Below, piece by piece: positions 20,650 to 32,488 of a stretch of DNA of 64,000 nt. A model generated the notes under the pieces. That model had not been told where the DNA came from. It was given only the letters and a program-made list of their open reading frames with translations, and ran no database searches. How positions within the stretch are numbered: the stretch's first letter is position 1; each line of letters starts with the position of its first letter. The translations under genes were made by a program, and so were the position numbers. The stretch is from positions 15,686,001 to 15,750,000 of the forward strand of contig OY755171.1 of assembly GCA_963576735.1 (NCBI GenBank), in the 5' to 3' direction. The stretch comes from Bedellia somnulentella. Taxonomy: Eukaryota > Arthropoda > Insecta > Lepidoptera > Bedelliidae.

Positions 20650-21728
20650 GCAAACATCCCAGATATATTTATATATTATGTTATTGAATAATATAAAAAA
20701 AGTTTATTGCACATACATAATTAAAACATGTGACGGAAATAATATTCTCGAATATAAATTAATTTGGCGGTTTTAACACTGAAAGCGTTTTGTCGTAGAT
20801 ACGAGTAGAAGATTTAGATACAAAATTATGAAACTTACCATAATTCTATGTACTTTTGTCATTTCACCTGTCAATGTCAGTTTGTGGTCAAAGATTTTTT
20901 CATTTGGACGTTCTGGCTACCCTTTTTTGTAATACAAGCAATCTGCCGCGATTTCGAGCGGATAATAATCGATTTAATATTACTACTTACTACTTACGAT
21001 ATATTTTACTTATCACTATATTAGTCAATAGAGACTGAAAGTCAGAATCAGAGTCAGAAAATACATTTTCTTTATTGCACGTCCATTATGCATCAGTAAA
21101 AATTGATTATTGTAATACTGCAAACAGAAACTCCCTATTTATTTCTCCTTTAGGATTCAAAATTATATGTTTTTCAGTAGTAAAAATATATGCATTACAA
21201 AAAATATAAATGAAGAGTAGATTCAAGAGTCTTTTAATAACAAGAGAAATATATATTGCGTCCCAGCTGCTCGCTGCACTCGTAACTATGCTGGTTGGAA
21301 ACCACATTTCATACATCACGAGAGGTTCATTTAAAATTGTACAATTTTAATTTCTTTTATTTTGTTTAAACATCTTAATAGTTTAGTGGGCGGTAGATCT
21401 GAATCAATAGACTTATCACAAAATTTATGAAAGCTTGATGAATGTTAACATCACTTTACGAGAGTTTCATTTTAAATTATAATATTTTTTAAAGTTAGTT
21501 TTTTTGTGACTTAATAGAAAGTTGCCTAAAAAGGATTTCTGTTGCCGTGTTAAATATTTGCCTTTTTTAATTCCTTCTTAAGCGGGGGTTTACCAGGAAG
21601 GTGTAAAGTCGCGAGTTATTTTTGCTTAAACCTAATACAAAACTCATAACTGAGTAAAAAAGAACTAACGAAACACATTTTTTCATAACTAGTTTTAAGT
21701 AAACTCGGAATTAAATGAGTTGTAGAGT
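20650..21728. other. No gene recognised
   Basis: AT-rich DNA with no supportable frame. The open frames at 20856-21038 (+) and 21107-21319 (-) have neither motif nor splice context. Confidence 0.45.
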
Positions 21729-21867
21729 AAAATGAAGGTTGTTGGTGATGGGTCTCCAACCTCATCGCCAACAAACCCCTAAAAGCCCCAATACCGTTAG
21801 TTGCCTCTTACGTACATCCAGCGGAAGAAATGGAGTAGTGCTATTCTTAGCCGACACTACACAGCTA
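21729..21867 (-). mobile_element. Retroposon family A, 5' half
   Basis: Only the half from GGTTGTTGGTGATGGG to the 5' end is present. A short plus-strand tail-like piece (TTTATAGCCGTGAGTATGTG) follows at 21885-21904. Confidence 0.8.
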
Positions 21868-21905
21868 CCAATAATTCAAATTTATAGCCGTGAGTATGTG
21901 TGAGT

Positions 21906-22489
21906 AATTAGTTTACTTATCAGTGAATGCATTGTACGATGATTGTACCTAAAGCCATTAGTAAAGCTAAAAACAATTACTCGATTCGAAGCACAGGCAG
22001 CTTTCGGTATTTTAAATTCTAATCAACAATGGAACTAGATTTTCATGGAATTCGTTTTTCAAATGTTTGTTACGCTGGATGCGATAACCTTGTCACCACG
22101 TTTTTGCGTTCCTCTCACGTTGGCAGCACTTGTTTTCAAATCTTCAACGGAATTTCAGGAGCAATTTGGAAAATAATAGTGGCGTGGTTGCGTTCTGAAA
22201 TGACAATTCACACAAAACAACGGCGTCACAATAGTGGCCGGACTTAAAATGATAGCTTTAGGTGAATAGATCAAAAGATCTTTGACATTGGCGCAGGAAG
22301 GCAAAGGATATAAGTTTTTCAAGTACACTTTTTCATCATATGCAGGAGTCTGCCTTAACAATGATGAAAATATTAATTCTATAAGCTAAAGGGCGAATAT
22401 GAACGGCTTTGAAGTAATTGCTTTATGCAAAAGCTCATTTTGCCGAGTGTTATGTAATATGTAGTTTATAATTCTCTATAGTCTCTTTT
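21906..22489. other. No gene recognised
   Basis: Open frames on both strands at 22029-22361 overlap each other and show no motif. Confidence 0.4.
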
Positions 22490-22740
22490 ATGCCGTGTAG
22501 TGTCGGCTTAGAATAACACTACCCCATTTTTACCCGTGGGTGATTGCAAGGGGCGACTAAGGGTTTAGGGGCTTTTTAAGTGATTTATGGGCGACGTGGT
22601 TGGAGACACGTCACCACAAACCTTTATTATTACCATCTTTTCCCCAATCAACTTCCAAAAGTGGCTGAGGAATTTCTAATTCCAAAGCTCTGGCTACCCC
22701 GTCAAGGGATTTATAGCCGTGAGTATATGTATGTATGTAT
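22490..22740 (+). mobile_element. Retroposon family A, subfamily 2, full length
   Basis: It differs from subfamily 1 by GCCGTGTAGTG at the start, TACCCGTGGGTGATTGC instead of the TTCCGGTGGGTGTACG block, and CAATCAACTTCC. Confidence 0.9.
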
Positions 22741-23400
22741 AATTCTCTAATAAGGAGATGAAAACATGTCCATTTTTGTTTTTAAAAGGGGAATAAAAAT
22801 AAAAACAGCTTTCAACAAAAAATAATATCTGTATTTATTTCATGAAGATTAGTAAACAAGAAATACATAAAACGGATTTAACCATGTTATATCCCTACGC
22901 GAGTAGTCGTAGAAAGCCATTTGAAAATAAAACCGCTACAAATAGAAATCCAATTATGAGTTTATCAAAATAAAGGATTTTATAAGCTTACCTCTTATTT
23001 GAAAGGTTTTCGCTTTCAAACCCTCTTATTAAAATTTTCTTACTTATCCACAGAAGAAGGTAAACTTTTCATTAGTAAACATTATTTTTGAAATTTATTA
23101 AATTATTTTTTTTGCAAATTTATTAATTTAGTTTTTTCGGCAATTACATGACACCGTCGAAACCAACTACATGAAACGCGTGAAAAATAATTGTGCTTCA
23201 CTTCAACTGTACATATTCACCTTTATCTACGAATTTGAAAAAATCGTTTAGTAAGCATTTGCTTCACTGTTAAGAATAAGTTTCTCTTAGCTGTATTACA
23301 AATGAAGGTTTGCTAAAGTTAAGCACGGTGATTATCGACAAGTATTATGCTTAAATACTTAATAAGTATTCTACAGTCACTGTATGTCGGTAATGTGAGG
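22741..23400. other. No gene recognised
   Basis: AT-rich DNA without supported features. Confidence 0.45.
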
Positions 23401-23404
23401 GAAG

Positions 23405-23533
23405 CTAATTAAAACAACTATTGATTTTTGGATATTTTAATCGCGCCTTATTATATTGTTTTTAAAGCACGACGTTTCGAAAATGTAATAACACGTGATT
23501 AAAATATCCGGAAATCAATAATTGTTTTAATTA
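23405..23533. repeat. Imperfect palindrome, about 40 bp arms
   Basis: TAATTAAAACAACTATTG...GATATTTTAATC pairs imperfectly with GATTAAAATATCCGG...AATTGTTTTAATTA. Foldback or MITE-like, no coding content. Confidence 0.6.
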
Positions 23534-23739
23534 TAATGTGCAATCGTGAAAATACTATGAGGGAAGTTAAGTTACAAACATAATTAACAAGCAGCTTTCC
23601 TTCTCATACCTTCAAAAAAGTGGTAGATATACTATCATCCAAACGTTATGATGCACCACATGGAATATACAATTTCAATTGCATTTAGATTTGATTATAA
23701 ATATTTTATTACGCATTTTAAGCTCGAGACTCAAGCGTT

Positions 23740-23845
23740 CACGACGTAAATCCCAGAAGGGGTTGGCATAGGTACCAATACTTCTGAACATCACTTGACA
23801 TTGTCACCTGGTGTTAAGATTACCCACGTTTTGTTTGGATAGTTC
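23740..23845 (-). mobile_element. SINE family B, 3' fragment
   Basis: Blocks AGAAGGGGTTGGCATAGGTAC and TCACCTGGTGTTAAGA match the non-tRNA end of family B. Confidence 0.7.
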
Positions 23846-24237
23846 TAAAAAGCTAACTTTATTTTAATACTACTGAGTTCGAGACAACCCTTTTCAACAA
23901 CCCCTTTCAACCCCTTCAGGTATGTACGTCTTGAATGTTTGAGTTTGATTGGGCGGAGTTATGTTCGTATTTCTTCTAAATTCTAGCACCTAAGGCTTGT
24001 GTTTCACGTACAAAGCCCTGTAATGTGTATGACAAATACTTCTATAGGTTTAAATATAATAAAATAGAACGTGTATGAGGCGGTTGATAAACGCGAGGGA
24101 AGCAGGAGAGGTCTGCCTACCTAATAAGAATAAAGGGTAAGGGTAAGTAAGTAAGGAAATAGTTTTTATTGCAACTGTTATAAACTCTCACGGCCTTGGC
24201 TAGATAATTGTGATTCATGACAATAAAGTTTATCTCT

Positions 24238-24613
24238 GACTAGCTGACCCCACAGACTTCGTACTGTCAAAAGTGTAGACTTTCACGTCGCGTCGTCAAA
24301 CTGAAATATTTGAGGGTCACTCTCTGTCATGCGATGAGAAAAAAGGTGTTTTTCATAGTGTCCTAACAAATTTTTTCATTCACTTTATAAATTTTAAGTT
24401 TCGGCTGAGCATTGATTCTTAGTCTGTTTAACCATTATTTTAAAAATTTTTTGATCTCTTAATTTTGCTGGGATAAAAAGTGTCCTATTGTGTTAATTGG
24501 GATCATTATCTGGCTTCCTGTAAATTTTATTTTAAATACGTTCTGTGAATTAGTTTTCATTTAGCTACAAACACACAATCATCTAAACTTTCACATTTAT
24601 AATATTAATAGGA
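24238..24613. mobile_element. Helitron-like non-autonomous element, degraded
   Basis: The left edge CTAGCTGACCCCACAGACTT and right edge TTTATAATATTAATAGGAT are diverged forms of the ends of common lepidopteran Helitron-like repeats. Confidence 0.5.
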
Positions 24614-25084
24614 TAAGGCTTAAACAAAAGCTTCTCGCGCAGGTGACCCCGCTCACCGGCCAGAGCGCAGCGTCTTCTCTTGCGCTTCATGCACGCGTGT
24701 AAATTTTGTTACGGAGTAATTTAAAAATTGTATTATCTTCTAAGATGTTTATTTCAATTAAGTAATGTCAAGGACAATTTTGTTCTCAATTAAATATTCT
24801 CAATCAACAACATATTTATTTGGATAAAGATTAATATTATGTTGATAAAACATTATGGCAATTATGCATTAAAATCGACCAAATTTATTTACCATAAAAT
24901 TGGTTATAGTAAGTGAAACTTAAAAGTTAGACATATACTGTCGTGGGCATTTTTTTAGATCATTTAAAGAGAAATAATTCTTTAATACATTTTTTGAAGT
25001 AACTTAAACTTTTTACGCAGCGCACACAACGGAAGCCTTAGTATGAATAATTATCCCCGTTTTTGCAACATTATTCGCTGATAG

Positions 25085-25245
25085 TTTGCTCCTGTTGGTC
25101 GCAGCGTGATGATATATAGCTTAAAACCTTTCTCAGTAAATGGACTATCCAACACAAAAATAAATTTTCAATTTGATTGGGTAGTTCCTGAGATCCTAGC
25201 GTTCAAACAAACAAACTCTTCAGCTTTATAATATTAGTATAGAAA
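25085..25245. mobile_element. Helitron-like repeat, terminal part
   Basis: Ends CAAACAAACAAACTCTTCAGC then TTTATAATATTAGTATAGA, the usual terminus of these repeats. Its left boundary was not found. Confidence 0.5.
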
Positions 25246-25322
25246 ACATGAGTCGTTAGAGCTTATCAATGATTACCCATTTTTTTCGTGAAATTTGTAT
25301 ATTATTTATGTTACAAACAATT

Positions 25323-25678
25323 GACAGCTCAATAGGTAGAATACCGCCTTAAATGCAGACAGGCGTGGGCTGAAATTCCGGGTTGAGCCTAGACCACTTT
25401 ATCTTTCTTTTCTATAGCCCTTTGTGCGGCTTATATATCATGGTTGTGATTGTTAACGGTGAGGGAAAACATCGTGAGAAAACTCAGTGGCAGTGTTGGA
25501 CTTAGTCATGTGACAGTGTATTAGTACGAAACGGCGATAGGCCTGCCCCCTGCCACGTCAGTACACTGTCCAATCAAAACGTGGGTATTCTGAATACCAG
25601 GTGAAAATGTCACGTTATGTTCAGGAGCTTTAGTACCTCTACCAACCCCTTGGGGGATATACCGCGTGAACGTTTATA
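25323..25678 (+). mobile_element. SINE family B, full length
   Basis: Plus-strand copy with the tRNA-like head (AGCTCAATAGGTAGAAT, box A-like) at its left end, then GTTAACGGTGAGGGAAAAC, GCGATAGGCCTGCCCCC and CCGCGTGAACGTTTAT. The box B-like stretch is mutated. Confidence 0.85.
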
Positions 25679-26323
25679 GTCCTTGAGAACGTTTGAATTT
25701 ACACTCGGACTGGTCACTAAGATCATGATATAATTTCTGAAGACGTTACTCAGCTATTATGAAATCTAAAGTCATAAACTCTAATAGTGAAAAAGAATTT
25801 ACAAAACTTGGGGAAGAGAAGTTGGGTCACGTGAAAATAGGAGATCCAAAGTAGCTAAACTTATGTAGCTAATATATGAAAAAAAAAATTATGCAGACAT
25901 GGCCAAGCTATGCGAGTTACTTGTTAGCTATGAGAAACTCAAATATAAATATTTGTGTATTGTGTAACCAAAATCAGCGCTCAATCAATTACAATAATAA
26001 CATTCTTTATACAAGTACAATTAATTTGCTTATTGTGCCGTTTAATTTTCTGTAGACGTTAGCGTTGATTTCAAAGGTCTCAACAGACCGCGTAACCAGG
26101 ATGGTATATTGTTTCTTGCTTTGAATAAAATATTTTGTGTTGAGACGTATTCTTGAAGCGGCCTTCTTTGCTCCCCGTATCGTGAGGTCACGTACAGTAC
26201 AAGATACTCCCAAGAGAGCATTCGTTTCTGCGATCGTCTAGGCTCAGGTAAACCTAAATTTGTTGCCGCACATTTACTTTTCACTCGTTTTTCAGCTAAA
26301 AATCTGTACGTTTATATTTATAC
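25679..26323. other. No gene recognised
   Basis: Two overlapping minus-strand frames at 26007-26284 lack motifs or splice support. Confidence 0.4.
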
Positions 26324-26522
26324 TAGTGGTCCGCCCCGGCTTCGCACGGATGGTGTTAAGTTTTTATACTGCTTACCCCCTACGATATTTAGCATAATGA
26401 TGTCCTATGTCCTTTTCCTGGTTCCAAGCTACCTCTATAACAATTTTCAGCCAAAGCGGTTCATCCGTTCTTGAGTTATAAATAGTGTAACTAACACCAC
26501 TTTCTTTTATATAAATAGAGAT
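26324..26522 (+). mobile_element. Helitron-like short repeat
   Basis: It begins ACTAGTGGTCCGCCCCGGC and contains TTGAGTTATAAATAGTG and AACACCACTTTCTTTTATAT. The same family lies on the minus strand at 49845-50122. Confidence 0.75.
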
Positions 26523-26869
26523 AAGTAACCCCACACTATTTTGCTCTTTAATCTTTTATGAAAGATAAATGCACCTTAATATCAGAAGTAAACAATAAAT
26601 TTATAAATCCGAATACTTAAGTCTTTAAATTAGAGTTGAGACTTTGAATTACCGACTAAAAACCATGTTGTGCTTAGGTTATATTCTTACTTTTACATAT
26701 GTGGCATGACATTTATTGTACAAATCATTACTATCCTTTCTTGGATATATTTCATTTAGTTGTCAAGCATATTATATTGACTTTAGAGCTTTTAAGTTTT
26801 AATAAGCATTTTGATACTCCTACCTACGATTTTTGATAGCCATAAATTGCATAAAGCCTTTCTCCAAAT

Positions 26870-26945
26870 GAAAAATTCCTCAGCCACTTTAGCAAGTTGA
26901 GGCGGGAAAACACCTTTCGGTCTCTAGCCACAACGCCGAATAATG
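26870..26945 (-). mobile_element. Retroposon family A fragment, degraded
   Basis: Family blocks AAATTCCTCAGCCACTTT and AAGTTGAGGCGGGAAAA are recognisable. Confidence 0.55.
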
Positions 26946-27250
26946 AATCCTTATTTACTTGAAATCATAAAAAAGGCAGGCCAAATAGGTAGGTGCAGGT
27001 AAGCGCATAAATAAACAAAAGATGCCAAAGGATATCGTCAATGAAAGTCCTGATATTATGGAGGTAATCAAAGCAGACCAATTTAATTTTGTTATAAGAG
27101 TATTTTTAAAGTACTATACTGATTTAAATCTTTTTGTTCATGAAAACCTCATTACTAATAAATAAAGAATAAATAAAGGAAAGAAAATTTTCAACACAGG
27201 CGGGAATCGAACCCGCGACCTCGGGTATACGCCCCGACCCTCTGCCAATT

Positions 27251-27738
27251 CGGTATGCAAAGTTTTACAAAAGTGGTGCTGATTACGAAACCATTTCGAG
27301 ATATTATGTTTTTAAAACATATTTTCTTGAAATTAAATCAAACAGAGCTAAGATCACCGTTATTTTAGCAAAAAACTGTAACAGTATTTGACCTTCAGCG
27401 TTAAATCAAAGACATTCGTTCTTGCAATTTATTAATAAAACATCGAAAATCATAGGGTTGTTTAGTATAATATCGTAATAATTTTATTTGGGATCACAAA
27501 TTCGTGAAATATTTTGCAATTAGCAACATTTTTACTAAACATTTCGCTTTATTTGCATGTCGCTACGTGATATTTTCGATCGATGACGTCATTAAGTACA
27601 AAAGTTGAACAATGCTTAAAAAATCATAACTTTGCAATTACTCATTTTAAATGAAAAATATTCAAATCAGTTTTTTATTTTCGTGTTTGCTATCGAAAAA
27701 AATATTTAATAAATACCAAAAAAAAACTTTGCATACCG
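27251..27738 (-). mobile_element. MITE with AATT target, copy 2 (488 bp)
   Basis: Inverted copy of the element at 14481-14969, with AATT at 27247-27250 and 27739-27742. The uninterrupted tRNA-like arm at 27974-28086 reads CAATTGG at the matching place, giving the empty site directly and proving a 4 bp AATT duplication. Confidence 0.9.
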
Positions 27739-27976
27739 AATTGAGCCACCGTGTCAATTTATTCTTTATTTATTAGTAATAATCCCCACATGAGGTTTTC
27801 ATGAACAAAAAGATTTAAATTATGTGATAGTTAGGCGTTTTCAACATTTGCATTCTATCTGAAAAGATGGACAAGTGGCCTTCCGAATTAGTAAAAATTC
27901 GGAGGTAGGAAACGCAAACACTACTTAAACGTGTAAAAGAAATAAAGGATAGAAGAAATTCGCGCTGGCAGCCATT

Positions 27977-28048
27977 GACACGGTGGCTCAATTGGCTGAG
28001 CGTCGGGGCGTATACCCGAGGTCGCGGGTTCGATTCCCGCCTGTGTTG
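27977..28048 (+). tRNA. tRNA-like sequence, Tyr-type anticodon, probably a SINE head
   Basis: It folds as a cloverleaf: 7 bp acceptor (two G-U pairs), D stem GCTC/GAGC, anticodon stem TCGGG/CCCGA with loop GCGTATA, T stem GCGGG/CCCGC with loop TTCGATT. Box A TGGCTCAATTGG and box B GGTTCGATTCC are perfect Pol III signals. Position 33 is C rather than the invariant U, and a partner copy sits inverted 0.7 kb upstream, so it is more likely retroposon-borne than a working tRNA gene. Confidence 0.5.
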
Positions 28049-28096
28049 AAAATTTTCTTTCCTTTATTTATTCTTTATTTATTAGTACTATACTGA

Positions 28097-29274
28097 GTTT
28101 GAAGAATATTTGTTATATTACATTAACATTAATATACTGGCAATAAACCTACGTATGACCAACAGCTTAAAGTACATAACTTAGATATTTTTCTGTCACT
28201 TACTGAAATAAATTTGGCAAAGTTGACTACTCTTACTATTCAAAATATGTTTGACTTCATTTAACTGTTGCCAAAATAAATTCAAAAACAAATATAATTT
28301 ATAGATCATAATCTTAACATTATTTAAATATTGATATGTGCAATAAAGAATTCGTCGTCTCCATCTATTTTAAGTCAACTTAATTTCTATGTAACAAATT
28401 CCGCAACATGTTTCAAATCCCCGGTCAACAAAACGCAATTTCTATGTAAATCAACTCGCTTGAAAAACAGCAATCCCACTCTACCCATAACTCTAGACCA
28501 TTACAATAACTAAAAGTGATAAAAAAAGCAGAAAAAGATATACTCATGCACAGAATGTATTTCCCGTTCGTTGTACTCGATGGAAATATTCCTTATCTTA
28601 GATTGGACTGTCAGAGCTTCAGATTCGCATGAATATTGATGGAGGTAGGAGTGGGGACCAGCTTTCAATACTACACTTTTACTTTGTTGAAGTCTCGAAG
28701 GATATTTTGAGGAAAACCAACGTAGATTTACAGCCGCTGCGAGTTCCGTACACCCCCAGTGCATCCGTTCTAGATGCAACAGACAAATGTAATAAAGTAT
28801 TTGTTACAATGTGAAATGAATCGACATGTACGAATCGATTCAAGTTTTTTCCTACGAAACTGCTTTGGTCAGAAATTTAGTTTTCAGTAAATCTCAATGT
28901 TATTTGATAGCACTATTTTTTGTGAATATGTATGTCAAAGTAATATATTTCTTATACAATAAATCCTTAAAGATTTGGGTTAGAATAGTACTGACTTATA
29001 ATTTCCGGTATTTTTTTCCAATATATGATGTACTAGACGATTAAAGGATCTGGGCTTAAGTGAGAAGAAGGAGATTTCCTTGTAAAGCCTATCACCGACG
29101 CTCGAACTGCAATAACATATAGGTAAATCCCTGAAGTGCAAGCACGAGCGCTATTTTATCGACACGAAAACGGTTAGAACGAGATGGCAGTATACGATAC
29201 TAAGTAAGTGCGTAAGAGATGGCTGCTTTTCCCACGCGATAACTAGTTTAAACACCGCTGGTACTAGCCGGGCT
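28097..29274. other. No gene recognised
   Basis: A minus-strand frame of 89 codons at 28510-28779 is the longest open stretch. It has no recognised motif and a plus-strand frame overlaps it, so no call is made. Confidence 0.4.
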
Positions 29275-29490
29275 GGTAGGGGTACTTACAGCTTCGGAAT
29301 AAGAAATACCTCAGTCATTTTTGAGTTGAAGTTGAGTTAGGAAAGATTGTAAAATCAAAATTGGTGGTGATAGGTTTCAAACCGCACGCACCGCGAATAT
29401 CACTTAAAAAGGCCAAAGTCGCCTCTTTCTAACACCCATATGTGGAGACATGGGGTAGTACTATTTTAAGTCGACGCAGAATTTTACATA
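29275..29490 (-). mobile_element. Retroposon family A, degraded
   Basis: The order of blocks is retained (AGAAATACCTCAGTCA, GGTGATAGGTTTCAAACCG, ATGGGGTAGTACTATTTTAA), with about one fifth of positions changed. Confidence 0.7.
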
Positions 29491-30260
29491 GCTAGTTAAA
29501 TATGTTTTATAACTATGTATAAGCTTTATGTAAGTAAATGTATGTGTTCGGTGTAATGTTCGTAATGTCACTTGTGTCGGTGTTCAATTAATCAGTTTGT
29601 TACAGTTATTTTTATATCGTACTTATACTTTAAATATCATGAAATAAATTACAGAATTCTAGATTTGTTTTGTAAATAAAATAGCAAGTAGTTTTTGTTG
29701 TGCTTTTTGCATGAAAATGCGTATCTACTAAAATTACAAAATTGAGTAGTATTATGAGACGGACCGATTACTAAATATATACATTTAGTATTACTTATGT
29801 TCGGTTGGTTACATTACTTGCCTGAAGGCAGACGGTTTGAAAATCCTGAAATATTTACATTAAAAAAAGAACTTCCAGAAAAACCAATTATTATAAGCAG
29901 ATGAGTTTCCCTGTTAACATAAATACGGTTGTTAATCCTCTTCCAGTGAACAAACAGCCAAGAAACCTTGAGAAGACGTCATTAAGATCCCGAACAAACA
30001 ACTTTGTGAGCAAAAAGTCTTGTTTGGGTCAGTCGGGATTTTACGCCCTTTTGATCAATATCAATATTCATGCTAAACCAATATGGAAAGTAGAATTTTT
30101 CGTAGATATTAAACAATATTTATTTCAAATTCGGCATTGAGCTGGACCGATTCCAGATTGAAGAGTTTCGATATTTTTCATTTGCAAATGTAAATATTGT
30201 TTTAAAGTAGGTAAATATAGTATTATTTGAATTATTTTACGTAACATTTTTGGAAATTCA
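29491..30260. other. No gene recognised
   Basis: AT-rich DNA. Open frames at 29901-30140 (+) and 30125-30307 (-) lack support. Confidence 0.4.
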
Positions 30261-30822
30261 GGAGGAAAAACCGACTTCATAGTGGAAAAACCACCGGAAA
30301 TAAACAATCTAGTACTAAAAAGTACGAAATAAGTTTTTTAATTGAATATGAGCTGTGATTAATACCTTAGCAATTTCTTTATTCCACACGCGTCAGTTCA
30401 ACCTACCTAAATATTAAAATTCTCTTAAATTAATTTGTGAGCCGGTGCCAGCCTGCGTGATGATTGACAATAATAAGTGTGTATTTCGCACTTCATACAC
30501 ATGTATAATGTAGGATACCTTGTAGTTGTAGGGTAAATTTATTTTTGTACGTATTACCATTTAAAACGTTAGGCGATAGATATATATTGTTTAGATTGTA
30601 ATAATCAGAGATAGATAATAGGGTGAATTCACTTTTGTTTGACTGGCACCGACTCAAAAATTAATTTAAGAGAATTTTAATATTTAGATAGGTTGAACTG
30701 ACGCGGGTGGAATAAAGAAATTGCTAAGGTATTATAACCACAGCTCATATTCAATTAAAAAACTTATTTCGTACTTATTTTCGGTTGTTTTTCTACTACG
30801 AAGTCGGTTTTCTTTTTGTTAA
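30261..30822. mobile_element. Foldback element, arms about 185 bp
   Basis: The left arm (30261-30455) runs from AAACCGACTTCATAGTGGAA to TTGTGAGCCGGTGCCAGCC. The right arm (30639-30822) is its reverse complement with about 10 percent divergence. The left arm has an extra insertion near 30303-30318. The spacer is about 180 bp and there is no ORF. The terminal ACCGACTTC motif is common in lepidopteran repeats. Confidence 0.8.
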
Positions 30823-31039
30823 AAATTATTTTATTTTACGAGTTTTAGAGATGGGTAGACCTGGCAAAGATGCCTCTTGTATGAGGCAGTGCGACAGTTA
30901 CTGTATTATTCTTCGTATTTCCAGTATTTCTATATTATACGATATTAAATAGGCTCAACCATATGTAACTTTACATTGTTCTTGAAATCCCTCGAAAGGC
31001 GATGGTCTACAATTCTACATCTCAAGAAAGACTCAAAAT

Positions 31040-31210
31040 TTCACGCCGAATAACCCCGAAGGGGTTAGCAGAGGTAGTAAAACTTCTGAATATCACGTGA
31101 CATTGTCACCTGTTGTTCAGAGTACCCACGCTTTGCTTGGACCCACGTTCTCACGTTATACAGGGCAGGCCTATCGGCGTTTTGAACAAATACACTGTCA
31201 CATGATTGTG
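31040..31210 (-). mobile_element. SINE family B, 3' part
   Basis: It runs from CACGCCGAATAACCCCGAAG through CAGGCCTATCGGCGTTTTG. The tRNA-like head has been lost. Confidence 0.75.
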
Positions 31211-31740
31211 AGTTTCGACAGTCCCCTCGATTTCCTGGGATGCCATCATCAGATCCTGGTCTCATGGTACTCTCTCGGTAACAATAACATAACAAAAGAA
31301 ATGTTGAGTGAACCTGTACTTCTCTTCATAAAAGCTACGAAGAGGAGCATAAATCTTTATGGAATGGTGAAAGAACTGTTTCCTAACACCTAGTGATTAA
31401 GGACCCACACCTTCCATCATCAGCTCAGCAGCATAACAATATGATTTTCAGAAGCAAATGCCAATATAAGTTCAGAAAATATGTAAAAGACGGTACATTT
31501 GCCTATAAAATTTAAGGGTTCCCCTCGATTTCTCCAGGATCCCATCATCAGACCCTGATATCCTCATCATGATACCAACCCGGGAGTATCTTCTATCGAA
31601 TGAAAAAATAATAATTAAAATCGGTTCTTCGGTTCGGTTCGGGTAAATGGCGAAGCAATCGGTTAACAAACAAAAAAAAATATACGGTCGAATTGAGAAC
31701 ACTTCGTTTTTTTTAAGTCGGTTATACTATCTGAATGTAA
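31211..31740. repeat. Degraded dispersed repeat remnants
   Basis: The phrase CCCCTCGATTTC, then an ATCATCAGA-CCTG block, occurs twice (about 31223 and 31522). The right end ACGGTCGAATTGAGAACA and TTTAAGTCGGTTATA match the end of a common lepidopteran repeat. No gene was found. Confidence 0.5.
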
Positions 31741-32165
31741 AATGTCATGCAGGTATCAGGAACCGAATAAATAAGCGCAATCAAAAAGAAATACACCGAT
31801 TTGCCATACTATAGTGATTCCCATATAGAGTGTGCTAGATATATCTTACATATATGAAATACAAAACTATAACAACCGTTTTAAGAAATTCTAACCTTTC
31901 AGATTCCGTTTGTATCCGTGATTCTTGAGTCCCCAAGGTATACTGGGATTATATAATCCGATACGAAGCAAGAACCGGCTAACGACGATATCAAATTACA
32001 AAGTGTAGAACGTAGAAAGCAAATATTAGACGGAATCCCGCGGCTCGGGTTATCCTAAACTGCGCGCTGCGGACTAATTCCAGCATTCTCTTACACTATC
32101 GGGTGATTCTTAAGAAAGCTATGATTGAAGTTTTTTAAGTTGATCATTTGGAGTGCTAATTAAAT

Positions 32166-32309
32166 TACGCCCGATTACTGAAATGAGTATTCCAGCAGAG
32201 AACAACTTAAGTATCGTTCTGTCGCATTGAAATCTTAATAACTGAATGAGAAAAAACGATACTTAAGTCGTTCTTAGCTTGAATACTCAATTCAGAAATC
32301 GGGCGTTCA
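32166..32309. mobile_element. Hairpin MITE, 52 bp arms
   Basis: ACGCCCGATTACTGAAATGA opens the left arm, and the complement (TCAGAAATCGGGCGT) closes the right arm at 32295-32309. Arms pair with a few mismatches around a loop of about 36 bases. Confidence 0.75.
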
Positions 32310-32347
32310 TCTACGTTAACTAAAAGATGCCTACTGAATTATTTAGG

Positions 32348-32455
32348 TGAAATAAAGGTCAAATATCCCTTAATACCCCAATACCGTTAGTCGCCTCTTA
32401 TGTACACCCACCGGAAGAAATGGGGTAGTGATATTTTAAGCGGACACTGCACAGC
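32348..32455 (-). mobile_element. Retroposon family A, 5' part
   Basis: It contains CCCCAATACCGTTAGTCGCC and the reverse of the GTGTAGTGTC start. The 3' half is missing. Confidence 0.8.
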
Positions 32456-32488
32456 TATATATAGACCTGCCCAAAGACTTCCATAACT

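Larger units (their letters stand above)
27110..28096. mobile_element. Composite palindromic insertion with 13 bp direct repeats
   Basis: AGTACTATACTGA stands at 27110-27122 and again at 28084-28096. Between them lie an outer palindrome (27123-27172 with 27759-27817), two inverted tRNA-like arms (27154-27250 plus 27743-27758, and 27974-28086) and a MITE that splits the left arm. The arms differ at only a few positions once the MITE is removed. Confidence 0.65.

Noticed and set aside
28510..28779. 89-codon minus-strand ORF
   Set aside because: Overlapped by a plus-strand frame and without recognisable domain; could be an exon but nothing supports it.
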